In this document: in pieces, positions 11,206 through 21,216 of the stretch
Layout of the letters: each line of letters begins with the position of its first letter
Position numbering within the stretch: position 1 is the first letter of the stretch
Assembly: GCA_963575745.1 (NCBI GenBank)
Contig: CAUYUJ010015272.1
Location: 75,001 to 139,000 of the forward strand
DNA: 64,000 bases
Source: Prorocentrum cordatum
Lineage: Eukaryota; Sar; Dinophyceae; Prorocentrales; Prorocentraceae
Reading direction: 5' to 3'
Program-made: the position numbers and the translations under genes
Notes under the pieces: generated by a model
Database searches by the model: none
Told to the model about the DNA's origin: nothing
The model's input: the letters and a program-made list of their open reading frames with translations, nothing else

Positions 11206-11660
11206 GTCCCAGCACTCTCAGCCAGCCCAGTCAAACCGGCCAGTCTAGCCATCCTGGCCGGCCTGGCCAGCTTGGGCTTCCAAGTTTGGAGGCCTCTTCT
11301 GCTCTGGAAACTCCTCTGGTGCCCTCCCAGCCAACCAGCCAGCCAAGCTGGCCCAGCCGGAATTGCTGGCCTGGTCGTCCCAGCTGACTCGGCCAGCCCA
11401 TTCATTGTTCAAACGGTTTCGGAAGCCTTCTCATCCTTTCCGCCCCAGCCATTTCAGTCTGCCAAACCTCAGGAGGGAAAGAAACACACAGGCACAATTA
11501 ATCGTCGAGTCCCAGGAAAATATGGGAAAATATGGGAATTGGGCTGGAAGACAGAAACCCAGAAAATACGAGAAAATATGGGGAACCATTTTATGTGTGT
11601 GTGTATTTATTTGTGTGTCCCAGGGCCCCTTCAAAACCAACCCAGCCAGCCAACCATTCC
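11206..11660. repeat. GGCCAGCC-type degenerate repeat
   Basis: Clustered CCAGCC, GGCCAGC and GCCAACC words lie at 11212-11400 and again at 11640-11660. A short AT-rich stretch of AAAATATGGGAA-like repeats sits at 11515-11590. Confidence 0.6.
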
Positions 11661-11789
11661 AGGCTGCCTTATCACGATCGTGACCCCATGTGCTTGTCAT
11701 TGCGTCACGTACCATGTAAAGTCTGAACTAGGGTCCTGGTGGGAAGGGAACATTGCTCCTCCTCCGCCTCCTCCTCTTCTCCCTCATCC

Positions 11790-11939
11790 TTCGTACCTTC
11801 CCTTACGTGGTCGGCTCACTGCGCTGCTCCCCAGAAGGATGTCGACCCCACCAGCTGCGCCGTGATGTTTGTATTCTTCGGCAGCCTGGTCATGGGGGGG
11901 GCCGTGAACAGCTTCATGCGATGGCGCGGGGCCAGATAA
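11790..11939 (+). CDS. Possible exon with membrane segment
   Basis: A frame-0 stretch reads DPTSCAVMFVFFGSLVMGG and continues AVNSFMRWRG before a TAA at 11937. The hydrophobic core is long enough for one membrane span, and upstream is a CCTCCTCC pyrimidine tract. It is too short to assign. The fact that an intron-like repeat follows at 12015 makes an exon plausible. Confidence 0.25.
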   Translation, partial: FVPSLTWSAHCAAPQKDVDPTSCAVMFVFFGSLVMGGAVNSFMRWRGAR

Positions 11940-12014
11940 AGTACCTCCTGCTCCCCTTCTCTATCCTCTATCCCCGGTCCCCCTATATGCCCTCTTCGTC
12001 ACCGTCCAGTGCAG

Positions 12015-12152
12015 GTTCTACCTCTGCTTTTCTCGCCTGCTCTCTCGTCCGCCGGGGACGGAGCGTGAGGTGTTTCTCTCCTTGGAGGGGAGGGGGCGTA
12101 GGAGTGAGCAGGGAAGGGGAGGCAGGCAGGTGGGACAATTCCTCGCTCCCAG
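12015..12152 (+). repeat. Intron-like dispersed repeat, copy 1 (GT...AG)
   Basis: A 138-bp segment starts GTTCTACCTC and ends TCGCTCCCAG. It is nearly identical to 20346-20485, and similarity stops within a few bases of the GT and AG at either end. Both copies are flanked by TGCAG on the left and GAA on the right. Repeats that begin with a donor and end with a pyrimidine tract plus acceptor resemble introner elements, which have been reported in dinoflagellates. In this copy the surrounding exons are not clear. Confidence 0.55.
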
Positions 12153-12456
12153 GAATGGAGCGGAAAAGGCCGCGCCTAGACGGCGCATCGGCAAAAGATT
12201 CGGCAATCCTGAATACACATACATGTGGGGAGGCGTGCACGAACATGCAAACTAACAGCTGCACAGTGCCTCGGTGAAATCGTTGTCTCCTTTGTATCAG
12301 CGAAGTGCGAGGGAAACCTGCGCAGCATTCCGGGGGAGGGGCGGAGGGAGGGAAGGAGGGAGGGAGGGAGGGTAAGGAAAAGGCACAGAAGGCAACACAC
12401 ACTCATAATGTCTGCGTGTACTGATCGACTGCTGCGTCCCACTGCGTGGACTGCAA
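12153..12456. other. No confident gene
   Basis: A short GGGA/GGAAGG tract lies at 12333-12372. The rest has no recognisable frame and lies downstream of the minus-strand reverse transcriptase, so it may be its 3' flank. Confidence 0.4.
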
Positions 12457-13640
12457 TCAATCCTGTAAACGTTCCGAATCGTTCCCCGCTGCGCTCAGAG
12501 CCCGGGCGTGCATGTAAGTTGTCCATTGTAATCGTGGTCGTCCTCTTTTGCGAAGGATGTCTTTCCACTTCCGGGGGACAAGCTCAAGCGTGGGCCCCTG
12601 CTCAAGTACCACTGTCTTTGGACATGCCGTCGAAGGAGACCTCGCCAGTTTACCGTAGTACTTCAATTGCCGCTGCAATAGAACAATTGATAGCTTTTGT
12701 GCTTGTGCTGTCGTTCGCATTTGAAACGCCGGCGGGATTTTGTAGATTCTCCGGAGGCACCTCGCCTGGAAGCCGTCGAGTAGATCCAGATCACGTGATA
12801 GTAACAGACATGATTCCAGACCGTACAGTAGTTTTGAAATACGCATGCTTCCAATGTTCTTGTTTTCTTCTGTCGGCTCACATTCGCGTGGTTCCATACA
12901 GTGCAGAACTGTTGGAAGGCACCTTTCGCTTCCCCGAGTCGCCTTGTAAGTTCAGTGTGTGGGTTCCCATCGGAGCTAAGAAGTCCTCCCAAATACATTG
13001 CATGATTTTTGCATTGGATCTCTTCGCCTCCAGGCCGAATATGGGAGCATCTGATCGGATCCTCATCAAAATACTTTTTCCATTCGTTCAATTCCAGCCC
13101 AAATCCTTTGCCAATCTTCGCCACGAGATCCAGATTGCGCTGCAATGCTTCCTGCTTGTCGGCAAGAAGCATTGTGTCGTCGGCATACAAGATGTCCCGG
13201 GTAACAAGATAGCTTTTGGTGCACGTTCCTGCGTTGTTGTTCATCGTGTTGTCCACGGCTACCATCAGCACAGACATGAGGATTATGAACATGTACAGGG
13301 ATAAAGGGCAGCCCTGAGTAATGCCAGCCAGCATTTTGCGAACATTGTGAGGATGTGTCTGCCCTTCTCGCACAACAAACTTCCGCGCTGTGTATATACC
13401 TTGAATCATATCGATCATAGCCGCAGGTATTTGGAATTGACGCAATGCGTGCAGCAGCCCGTCGGGATTGATTCGATCAAACGCCTTGCTCCAGTCTAAC
13501 AGAAGTATGAGCAATGCCCCATGCTTATCTTCAAGTGTTGCGTCGATTAGGCGGCGTGCCAGAAACAAAGCGTCGGAAGTGCCCCGGTTAGGTCTGAAGC
13601 TGTATATCGAGATTCTCGGAGTCGCTTCTCCACGCCATCT
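12457..13640 (-). pseudogene. Non-LTR reverse transcriptase, 5'-truncated, one frameshift
   Basis: Read on the minus strand, the protein starts in the fingers (YSFRPNRGTSDALFLARRLI). It continues through palm motif A (LLDWSKAFDRI), motif B (GITQGCPLSLYMF) and the catalytic motif C (ILYADDTMLLAD), then a MYLGGLLSSDG strand. A one-base frame change near 12,870-12,900 leads to LLYGLESCLLL and FQARCLRRIYKIP. The end is a GRPRLQW-containing tail with a stop at 12457. All RT palm aspartates are present. Nothing N-terminal to the fingers (endonuclease, ORF1) exists, because the sequence breaks at about 13,640 against the inverted-repeat arm. The tail is typical of non-LTR elements without RNase H. 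Confidence 0.85.
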
Positions 13641-15052
13641 GAAAAAGGTGCTGGTCAGACTCTTGGGCGCCCCCAGACTCTGGGGGTTTGGGGTTGCTCC
13701 GACTTTGTCTCTCGCTGTCCGACTGTGTCTCCTCGCTCCTGCCCCCTGCCTCCTTCTCCTGGTCCTCCTCCCTATTTCTCTTCCTACTCCCTCTTCGCCT
13801 GCTTTTCCAGGTCCTTTTCTTCCTCTTCCTCCTGTTCCTCCTCCTCCTCCTCCTCCTCCTCAACCTCCTCCTCCTCCTCCTCCCTCCTGCTCCTCCTCCT
13901 CCTCCTCCTCCCCCTCCCCCTCCTTTTCCTCTTCCTCTTCCTCCTCCTCCTCCTCCTCCTCCTCCTCCTCCTCCTCCCCCTCCTCCTCCCCAAGAGGCCT
14001 CTAAGACGCCCAAGATGGCCTCCAAGACGGCCCTGAAGCGCCTCAAGAGGACCCCACATCGGTTCAAAGAGGCCCCCAAGATGGCTTCCGACGGCGTCAG
14101 ACCCGTCAGACGGGCCAGGAACGCTTCAAGACGGCCAAGGAGAGGCCCCCAAGACGCCCCCACGGCCCCCAAGAGGCCTAAGGAGGCCCCCAAGAGGCTT
14201 CCAAGAGGCCCCCGGGAAGCCTCCAGGAGGCCCCACAAGAGTGCCCAAAGAGGCTCCCAAGAGGCCTCCTCCTCCTCCTCCTCCTCCTCCTCCTCTTCCT
14301 CCTCCTCTCTCCTGATCCTCCCCCTCAGCCTCCCCCAAGTGTTCCCCGAAGAGTTTCCGGAGCGGCTGGGGGAATACATAATCAGATAGCTTGGCCAAGC
14401 TGGGGCCCAACGTTTGGCCACATAGGCGCTTCTCAAAAAGGCTGGGGGCGGCGGTGATTCGCCGTAGGCGTCTTGGATCGGCCGCCCCCTGTGCTTGCCA
14501 CGGGGGTGGACGGCGTGCCAGACATTTTGCTGCTCTTCTTATTTTCAAACCCTTCCCAGTGGCCTTCGGCCCAGACCGCCTGCCCTCGGAAGGACCAGAA
14601 GGTGTGGCCACATCGCCACTAAGACGGCCCAAATGGCCCAAGATGGCCACCAAGATGCCTCCAAGGCGGCTAGGATCGCTCCAAGAGAGCCCAAGACGGC
14701 CCCAATATGTTTCCAAGACGGCCCAAGATGCAACCGAGGCGTTCCAAGATGGCCCCAAGATGGCCCAGGACGGCCCCAAAGGCCCCCAAGAGGCTTTTAA
14801 TGCAGTCCAAGAAGCCTCCAAGGGGACCTGCAGGAAGGCCCGAAGAGGCCAAGACAGCTGATTTCCCGTGGGCTCTTGATGGATTTTAACGTTTTCGGCC
14901 TGCCGACGGCCCAGTGCCGCCGAAGAGACCCCCAAGATGGCCCCAAGAGCGCCCAAGAGGCCTCCAAGACGGCCCCACGACGGCCTCCAGACGGTCCAAA
15001 AGGCCCCCAAGGCGCCTCCAAGACGGCCCACGAGAACTCCAAGGCGCCCACT
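13636..15052 (+). repeat. Giant inverted repeat, left arm
   Basis: About 1.42 kb that recurs in reverse complement at 18909-20293. The correspondence begins at CATCTGAAAAA and ends near CAAGGCGCCCAC. The arm contains a CTCC microsatellite (13830-13990), CCAAGACGGCC-family repeats, and a unique-looking stretch at 14391-14570. That stretch encodes the same 30-plus residues in both arms with few differences. Arms differ mainly in microsatellite length. The predicted glycine-rich and leucine-rich proteins in this arm are microsatellite artefacts. Confidence 0.9.
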
Positions 15053-15084
15053 CGTCATCGTGGTTGTCGCCGTCATCGTCGTCG

Positions 15085-15115
<31 letters not shown>

Positions 15116-15300
15116 GGTCGTCAAACCTCTTTCAGTTTCCTAATCAAACCCCTCTCCCTCTCCCTCTCCCTTCCCCCTCCACCAACCCCCCCACCCCCCC
15201 TCCACCCCCCCCTCCACCACCCACCTCAGCCCCCCTCCACCTCCCCCTCCACTCCCCGTCCAACTCCCCCTCCACCCCTTCGGATGTCCCTTGGAACCTT
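15053..15300. repeat. CGT triplet and C-rich microsatellites
   Basis: CGT/TCG triplets at about 15053-15122 are followed by a CCCTCT and CCCCCTCCAC-rich tract at 15140-15270. Confidence 0.85.
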
Positions 15301-15399
15301 TTTGGGAGCACCCAGGGGGCTCTAGAGGGCCCCAAGAGGGCTCCAAGACGCGCCCCACTGAGAGGTCTCATCCAGACGCGCTGATCGATGACACCTACT

Positions 15400-15960
15400 A
15401 GCGGTTTCAGAGGCCTCTCTTGGGCCCCTCTTGGGCCCGTTTGGGGGCCCTCTTAGGGCCTTCTTGGAGCCATCATGTGGGCCAACAAGGGGCCCAAGAG
15501 GGCTCCAAGAGGGCCCCAAGAGGGTTCAGGAGTTATGTACCAGCGGCCGCTGGGTTGGTACATAATTCCTGGGGCCCTCTTGGAGCCCTCTTGGGGCCCT
15601 CTTGGGGCCCTCTTAGGGCCAACCCGGGCCCCAAGAGGGCTCCAAGAGGGCCCTCAGAGGGCCCTAAGAGGGCCCCAAGAGTGATGTACCAGCGGCCGCT
15701 GGGTTGGTACATAATTCCTGGGGCCTTCTTGGGGCCCTCTTAGGGCCAACCAGGGGCCCAAGAGGGTTCCAAGAGGGCCCTCAGAGGGCCCTAAGAGGGC
15801 CCCAGGAATTATGTACCAGCGGCCGCTGGATTGGTACATAATTCCTGGGGCCTTCTTGGGGCCCTCCTAGGGCCAACCAGGGGCCCAAGAGGGCTCCAAG
15901 AGGGCACTCAGAGGGCCCCAACAGGGCCCTAGGAGTTATGTACCAGCCCAGTCTTAGGGA
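15400..15960. repeat. Tandem foldback units with NotI-site linkers, block 1
   Basis: The units begin GGTACATAATTCCTGGGGCC and end with its near-exact reverse complement. Between the ends are arms of CTCTTGGGGCC and GGCCCCAAGAG type, so each unit can fold on itself. Units lie at 15557-15690 (134 bp), 15706-15817 (112 bp) and 15833-15944 (112 bp). They are separated by 15-bp linkers starting AGCGGCCGCTGG, which contain GCGGCCGC. A fourth unit end precedes 15540. The short ORFs reading through the array are repeat artefacts. Confidence 0.85.
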
Positions 15961-15969
15961 CCCCTTGGA

Positions 15970-16995
15970 GCCATCTTATGGGCCGATGTCCCACGGGGAC
16001 CACCGGGTAACTCCGATGTCCCACGGGGGATACCGGGTAACTCCGATGTCCCACGGGCCGATGTCCCACGGGGACCACCGGGTAATTCCGACGTCCCACG
16101 GGGGACACCGGGTAACTCCGATGTCCCACGGGCCGATGTCCCACGGGGACCACCGGGTAACTCCGATGTCCCACGGGGACACCGGGTAACCCCGATGTCC
16201 CACGGGGGGGCACCAGGTAAATCGTGCCCAGACCCCCCCTTGCAAGGTCGAGTTACCCGATTTCCCCCGGGGGACACCGGGTAACTCCTATGTCCCACGG
16301 GCCGATGTCCCACGGGGACCACCGGGTAACTCCGATGTCCCACGAGGGACACCGGGTAACTCCGATGTCCCACGGGCCGATGTCCCACGGGGACCACCGG
16401 GTAACTCCGATGTCCCCCGGGGGACACCGGGTAACTCCGATGTCCCACGGGCCGATGTCCCACGGGGACCACCGGGTAACTCCGATGTCCCACGGGGGAC
16501 ACCGGGTAACTCCGTCTCACGGGAGGCCACCGGGTAACCATGCCCAGACCCCCCTTGCAATGTCGAGTTACCCGATGTCCCCGGGGGACACCGGGTAACT
16601 CCGATGTCCCACGGGCCGATGTCCCACGGGGACCACCGGGTAACTCCGATGTCCCATGGGGGTCCACCGGTTTACTGAATAATGCCGAATGCGCCCCTTG
16701 CAAGGTCGACTTACTCGACGCCCCTCGGGGGACACCGGGTAAGTGGGGGGTGTGGAGCGCACCCCCCGCTTACCCGATGTCCCCCAGGGGACACCGGGTA
16801 ACTCATGCCCGACTCCCCCCCGTGCAAGGTCGAGTTACCCGATGCCCCCCCCTCGCCACCGGGTAACCCGTGCCTAACACCCCCCCCTGCAAGGTCGAGT
16901 TACCCGATGTCCCCCGGGGGACACCGGGTAAGTGGGGGGTGTGGAGCGCACCCCCCAGTTACCCGATGCTCCTAAGGGGGGGCGCCAAGTAACTC
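15970..16995. repeat. 30-bp satellite with 15-bp half units
   Basis: Tandem units of about 30 bp contain GATGTCCCACGGGG and ACCGGGTAACTC. They are interspersed with 15-bp partial units ending ACGGGCC, giving a composite period near 75 bp. Spacer-like inserts of about 40 bp contain CAGACCCCCCTTGCAA (16230, 16545, 16690, 16810, 16880). Both strands are open (MSHGDHRVTP on plus, GTSELPG on minus), which reflects the repeat and not a gene. Confidence 0.9.
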
Positions 16996-17151
16996 ATGCC
17001 CGTCGTGGTCGTCGTCGTCGTTGTCGCCGGTCGTCGGTCGTGGGCCGGAAAAATTTGAGGCTTCGGATCCATTTCGGGGCCCCCCCCGGGCCCCGAGGGC
17101 TCCAAAACCCTGGAGAAAAGCAGCAGCAAAACTTACCACTCCAGGTCGAGG

Positions 17152-17182
<31 letters not shown>

Positions 17183-17385
17183 TGCGGGTCGAGAGCTCCA
17201 GGATGGGGGCGAAAGCTCCGGGTTGGGGTCGGGAGCTCCTGGACGGGGTCGAGAGCTCTGGGGTCGAAACAGGGGCCAGGAAATTTGATCTAAGTATCGC
17301 TGCCTGGTCCTGCAGGGGCTGGGTAAGGGTGCGTTTACACCTCCTCGTCGTCGTCGTCGCCGAGGAGGAGGAGGAGGAGCCCCAG
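16996..17385. other. Triplet repeats and short unique sequence
   Basis: CGT/GTC triplet runs lie at 17000-17040, 17150-17180 and 17345-17375. Between them is about 150 bp of non-repetitive GC-rich DNA with a GGGTCGAGAGCTC-like short repeat (17185-17265). No gene is seen. Confidence 0.5.
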
Positions 17386-17387
17386 GA

Positions 17388-17812
17388 GTGATGTACCAGC
17401 GGCCGCTGGGTTGGTACATAATTCCTGGGGCCTTCTTGGGGCCCTCTTGGCGCCCTCTTGGGGCCCTCTTGGCGCCCTCTTGGGGCCCTCTTGGGGCACT
17501 CTTGGGGCCCTATAGGGCCAACCAAGGGTCCGAGAGGGCTCCGAGAGGGCCCTCAGAGGGTCCCAAGACGATTCAGGAGTTATGTACCAGCGGCCGCTGG
17601 ATTGGTACATAATTCCCGGGGCCTTCTTGGCGCCCTCTTGGGGCCCTCTTGGGGCCCTCTTGGGGCCCTCTTGGGGCCCTCTTGGGGCACTCTTAGGGCC
17701 CTCTTGGAGCCATCTCATGGGCCAACCAGGGGCCCAGGAGGGCTCCAAGAGGGCCCTCTTGGAGCCCTCTTGGGGCCCTCTTGGGGCCCTCTCGGGGCCA
17801 TCTTATGGACGG
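17388..17812. repeat. Foldback units with NotI-site linkers, block 2
   Basis: The same unit family as block 1. A 176-bp unit lies at 17413-17588, flanked by AGCGGCCGCTGG linkers. A further unit starts at 17604 and lacks its terminal GGTACC-type end. The expansion is in GGGGCCCTCTT units. Confidence 0.8.
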
Positions 17813-17813
17813 C

Positions 17814-17814
<1 letters not shown>

Positions 17815-17858
<44 letters not shown>

Positions 17859-17945
17859 AACGACGACGACGACCACGACGATGGTGGCGACGACGACGAC
17901 CACGACGACGACGATGACAACGACGACCACGACGACGACGCGCCC
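17815..17945. repeat. GAC/CGA trinucleotide microsatellite
   Basis: About 130 bp of GAC triplets with rare AAC and CAC interruptions. Confidence 0.9.
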
Positions 17946-18040
17946 GAAATCAGCCGACAAAGCGACCTAGTAGTTAAACCGACAAAGTGTACTTCTTTCG
18001 GCGCAGCGGCTCCGAGACAGCCTGCAGGGCAACCTTTTTT

Positions 18041-18550
18041 TGGCCGCATCGGCTCCGAGAAGCCTGCAGCTCGGCCCCCGGTGACTTTTTTTCGGCCCGC
18101 CCTTTCAAGGCCCCACGGCCGGCTCGAGGAAGAAGAGGAGCAGGAGGACGAGGACGTTGATCAAGACGAAAACCAGGAGAATCAGGAGCAGGAGGACGAG
18201 GAGGTTGAGCAGGGGGACAAGAACGAAATGAGAGGCCTTAAGCGGTTCCGAAAACCCTGCAGCTCAGCGCGGTCTGGTCTCGGAGCCGCTTCGGGCCTAT
18301 CATTCCGTCCTTGACCCCTTGCTCAAACTCCTCGTCCTCCTGCTGCTCCTGCTCCTCTGGTTCCTCTTGATCACCTCCTCGTCCTCCTGCCCCTCCTCCT
18401 CCTCGACCCAAAAGCTGGCCGTGGGGCTTTGAGATGGCGGCCCCACAAAACATCACCGGGCCTCGGGGTGATATGTTTTTCCTGGGGGGGGCAAGGGCGT
18501 CCGCAGACGAGCCCGCGCTGAGCTGCAGGCTTCTCGGAGCCGCTTCGGGC
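18041..18550. repeat. Second inverted repeat, nested in the loop of the first
   Basis: The left arm (about 18041-18265) and right arm (about 18266-18550) are reverse complements with small indels. Matched words include CCCCACGGCC, GAGCAGGAGGACGAGGA, CTGCAGCTCAGCGCGGTCTG and GCAGGCTTCTCGGAGCC or its complement. The centre lies near 18,265. An acidic frame (EEEEEQEDEDVDQDE) appears from each side because of the symmetry. Confidence 0.75.
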
Positions 18551-18599
18551 CTCTGATTCCGTCCTTTCCTCTTGCTCTTCCTCTTGGACTGTTTCCTCG

Positions 18600-18908
18600 C
18601 CCTTTGGGCCCTTTTGGGGCCATCTTGAAGTCAGCTTGGGCCGTCTTGGGACCATCTTGTGGACATCTTGGGCCGTCGGACAGCCGAAAAAGAAAACGCG
18701 CCCAAATTATTCAACAATTGAAGGGAATAAATACAACCATTTGGGCATTTCGGGCTCTCCTGGAGGTCCTCTTGAAGACTTCCTAGACTGTCTAGGAGGC
18801 CCCTTGGATCCCCTTGGGGCCCTCTGGGGCTGTCTTGGGACATCCTGGGGCTATGTCGAATCGTATCGTTGCCATCTTGGACGTTTTGGAGCCGTCTTGA
18901 AGGCCATC
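18600..18908. repeat. CCAAGACGGCC family, minus orientation
   Basis: Degenerate CTTGGGGCC and TTGGGCCGTC units with an AT-richer spacer at about 18670-18745, matching the spacers of the 5.5-6.8 kb field in reverse. It runs directly into the inverted-repeat arm. Confidence 0.7.
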
Positions 18909-20293
18909 GTGGGCGCCTTGGAATTCTCGTGGGCCGTCTTGGAGGCGCCTTGGGGGCCTCTTGGACCGTCTGGAGGCCGTCATGGGGCCGTCTTGGAGGC
19001 CTCTTGGGCGCTCTTGGGGCCATCTTGGGGGTCTCTTCGGCGGCATTGGGCCGTCGGCAGGCCGAAAACGTCAAAATCCATCAAGAGCCCACGGGAAATC
19101 AGCTGTCTTGGCCTCTTCGGGCCTTCCTGCAGATCCCTTTGGAGGCTTCTTGGACTGCATTAAAAGCCTCCTGGGGGCCTTTGGGGCCGTCCTGGGCCAT
19201 CTTGGGGCCATCTTGGACGCCTCGGGTGCATCTTGGGCCGTCTTGGAGACATATTGGAGCCGTCTTGGGCTCTCTTGGAGCGATCCTAGCCGCCTTGGAG
19301 GCATCTTGGTGACCATATTGGGCCGTTTGGGCCGTCTTGGTGGCGATGTGGGCCACACCTTCTGGTCCTTCCGAGGGGCAGGCGGTCTGGGCCGAAGGCC
19401 ACTGGGAAGGGTTTGAAAATCAGAATCTCAGCAAAATGTCTGGCACGCCGTCCAACCCTGTGGCAAGCACAGGGGGCGGCGGATCCAAGACGCCTACGGC
19501 GAATCACCGCCGCCCCCAGCCTTTTTGAGAAGCGCCTATGTGGCCAAACGTTGGGCCCCAGCTTGGCCAAGCTATCTGATTATGTATTCCCCCAGCCGCT
19601 CCGGAAACTCTTCGGGGAACGCTTGGGGGAGGCTGAGGGGGAGGATCAGGAGAGGGAGGAAGAGGATGACAAGGAGGAGGAGAAGGAGGAGGAGGAGGAG
19701 GAGGAGGAAGCCTCTTGGGAGCCTCTTGGGGCACTCTTGTGGGGCCTCCTGGGGGCTTCCCGGGGGGCCTCTCGGAAGCCTCTTGGGGGCCTCCTTAGGC
19801 CTCTTGGGGGCCGTGGGGGCGTCTTGGGGGCCTCTCCTTGGCAGTCTTAAATCGTTCCTAGCCCGTCTGACGGGTCTGACGCCGTCGGAAGCCGTCTTGG
19901 GGGCCTCTCTGAACCGATGTGGGGTCCTCTTGAGACGCTTCAGGGCCGTCTTGGAGGCCATATTGGGCGTCTTAGAGGCCTCTTGGGGCCGTCTTTGGGG
20001 CCTCCTGGGCCGTCATGGGGCCATCTTGAAAGCCTCCTGGGCGCACTGGGGGCGAGGAGGAGGAGGAGGAGGAGGAGGAGGAGGAGGAGGAGGAGGAGGA
20101 GGATAGGAAGAAAAGGACTGGGAAAAGCAGGCGAAGAGGGAGTAGGAAGAGAAACAGGGAGGAGGACCAGGAGAAGGAGGCAGGGGGTATGAGCGAGGAG
20201 ACACAGTCGGACAACGAGAGACAAAGTCGGAGCAACCCCCAACCCCCAGAGTCTGGGGGCGCCCCAGAGTCTGAACAGCACTTTTTTCAGATG
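18909..20293 (-). repeat. Giant inverted repeat, right arm
   Basis: Reverse complement of 13636-15052, about 1.385 kb. Inside are CCAAGACGGCC-family units with a spacer at 19050-19110, GGA microsatellites at 19650-19712 and 20055-20103, and the conserved stretch 19400-19570. The outer end is at CAGATG (20288-20293). Confidence 0.9.
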
Positions 20294-20345
20294 CCCCCAG
20301 TTTTGAGGCGATGTGAGATAATGCTTGCGATGTAAGACAATGCAG

Positions 20346-20485
20346 GTCCTACCTCGGCTTTTCTCGCCTGCTCTCTCGTCCGCTGGGGACGGAGCGTGAG
20401 GTGCTTCTCTCCTTGGAAGGGGGAGGGGGCGTAGGAGTGAGCAGGGAAGGGAAGGCAGGCAGGTGGGACAATTCCTCCCTCCCAG
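20346..20485 (+). repeat. Intron-like dispersed repeat, copy 2 (GT...AG)
   Basis: A 140-bp near-identical partner of 12015-12152. It starts GTCCTACCTC and ends CCTCCCTCCCAG, directly upstream of the membrane-protein ORF, whose ATG lies 20 bases after the AG. Here the repeat sits exactly where an intron or trans-splice acceptor would be expected, which is the best support for an introner-like role. Confidence 0.6.
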
Positions 20486-20504
20486 GAACGACCCCGATAT
20501 CCGC

Positions 20505-21140
20505 ATGGCCGCGCACAGGATGCTTTCCGTTAGCGTGTCGATATTCTGCGCCATGACCATTTTCAAGATGATCGAGGGTTTTGTCTTCAACCAGATCGTC
20601 GCAGGTGATCCGCCCAGGGGCCTGGGCATCAAGGAGCTGAGCCACGAGACGCATCTAGGCATAGACATGGCACTGTTTCCTTGTTTTCTTGCCTCAATTT
20701 CCTGGTGTTGCCGCAGCACCTACCAGAACCTGAAGGAACTCCACACGTGGTTCAACGTCGCAAAGCTTCTCGTGCCGCACCTTGCAGGCTTTTGTGGCTT
20801 TGTGTTGAGCGACAGTTTGATCGCGGTGGTGCTTGATTATTTTTCAGATGGCCAGTCCCACGATGCCCTTTTCATCATAATGATCTTAGGTCTGGTTCTA
20901 ATGATCCGTCTGCTCTGCTGGCTACTGCACATTCTCCGCAAACGCCCCTGGTATAGCGAAGAGGGGGTAATCGATGACGCGGAAGAGGATGGAAACGACA
21001 GCCCTAGGACACCTGCTGAACGACACCTCCACCACCTTCACGAATGCACCGAGGTCATCGAGGAAGGCGAAGACGATGTCACTGCATTTGTCTTGAGCGG
21101 CGCCATGTATAGCTACCTTCACTATCTAACCCTCAGTCGG
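20505..21140 (+). CDS. Multi-pass membrane protein, first visible exon
   Basis: The ATG at 20505 is the first after the AG of the intron-like repeat and begins MAAHRMLSVSVSIF. About 200 residues follow with at least four hydrophobic segments: SVSIFCAMTIFKMIEGFVF, MALFPCFLASISWCC, AGFCGFVLSDSLIAVVLDYF and ALFIIMILGLVLMIRLLCWL. An acidic, His-rich cytosolic-type segment (DDAEEDGND, HLHHLHECTEVIEEGEDD) comes next. Protein character fades after about 21130, consistent with a splice junction. The C-terminal part appears in another frame at 21217. A relative of the C-terminal end is at 63,490-63,930. No named family is recognised; a channel- or transporter-like protein is possible. Confidence 0.7.
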
Positions 21141-21216
21141 CCAGGCGTTGGCTGCAGCGAATATGCCATTTGTTTTCATCTGGTTCCCAGCAGATTGCCG
21201 GTGACGTGCGTTCCAG

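Noticed and set aside
13588-14436. 282-codon minus-strand ORF with glycine and arginine runs
   Set aside because: It reads through CTCC microsatellite and CCAAGACGGCC repeats. Only its outer tip touches real RT sequence, in another frame.
15954-16703. 249-codon ORF of GTSELPG repeats; also resembles a CRISPR array at first sight
   Set aside because: The units are a contiguous 30-bp satellite. There are no unique spacers of constant length, and the setting is eukaryotic.
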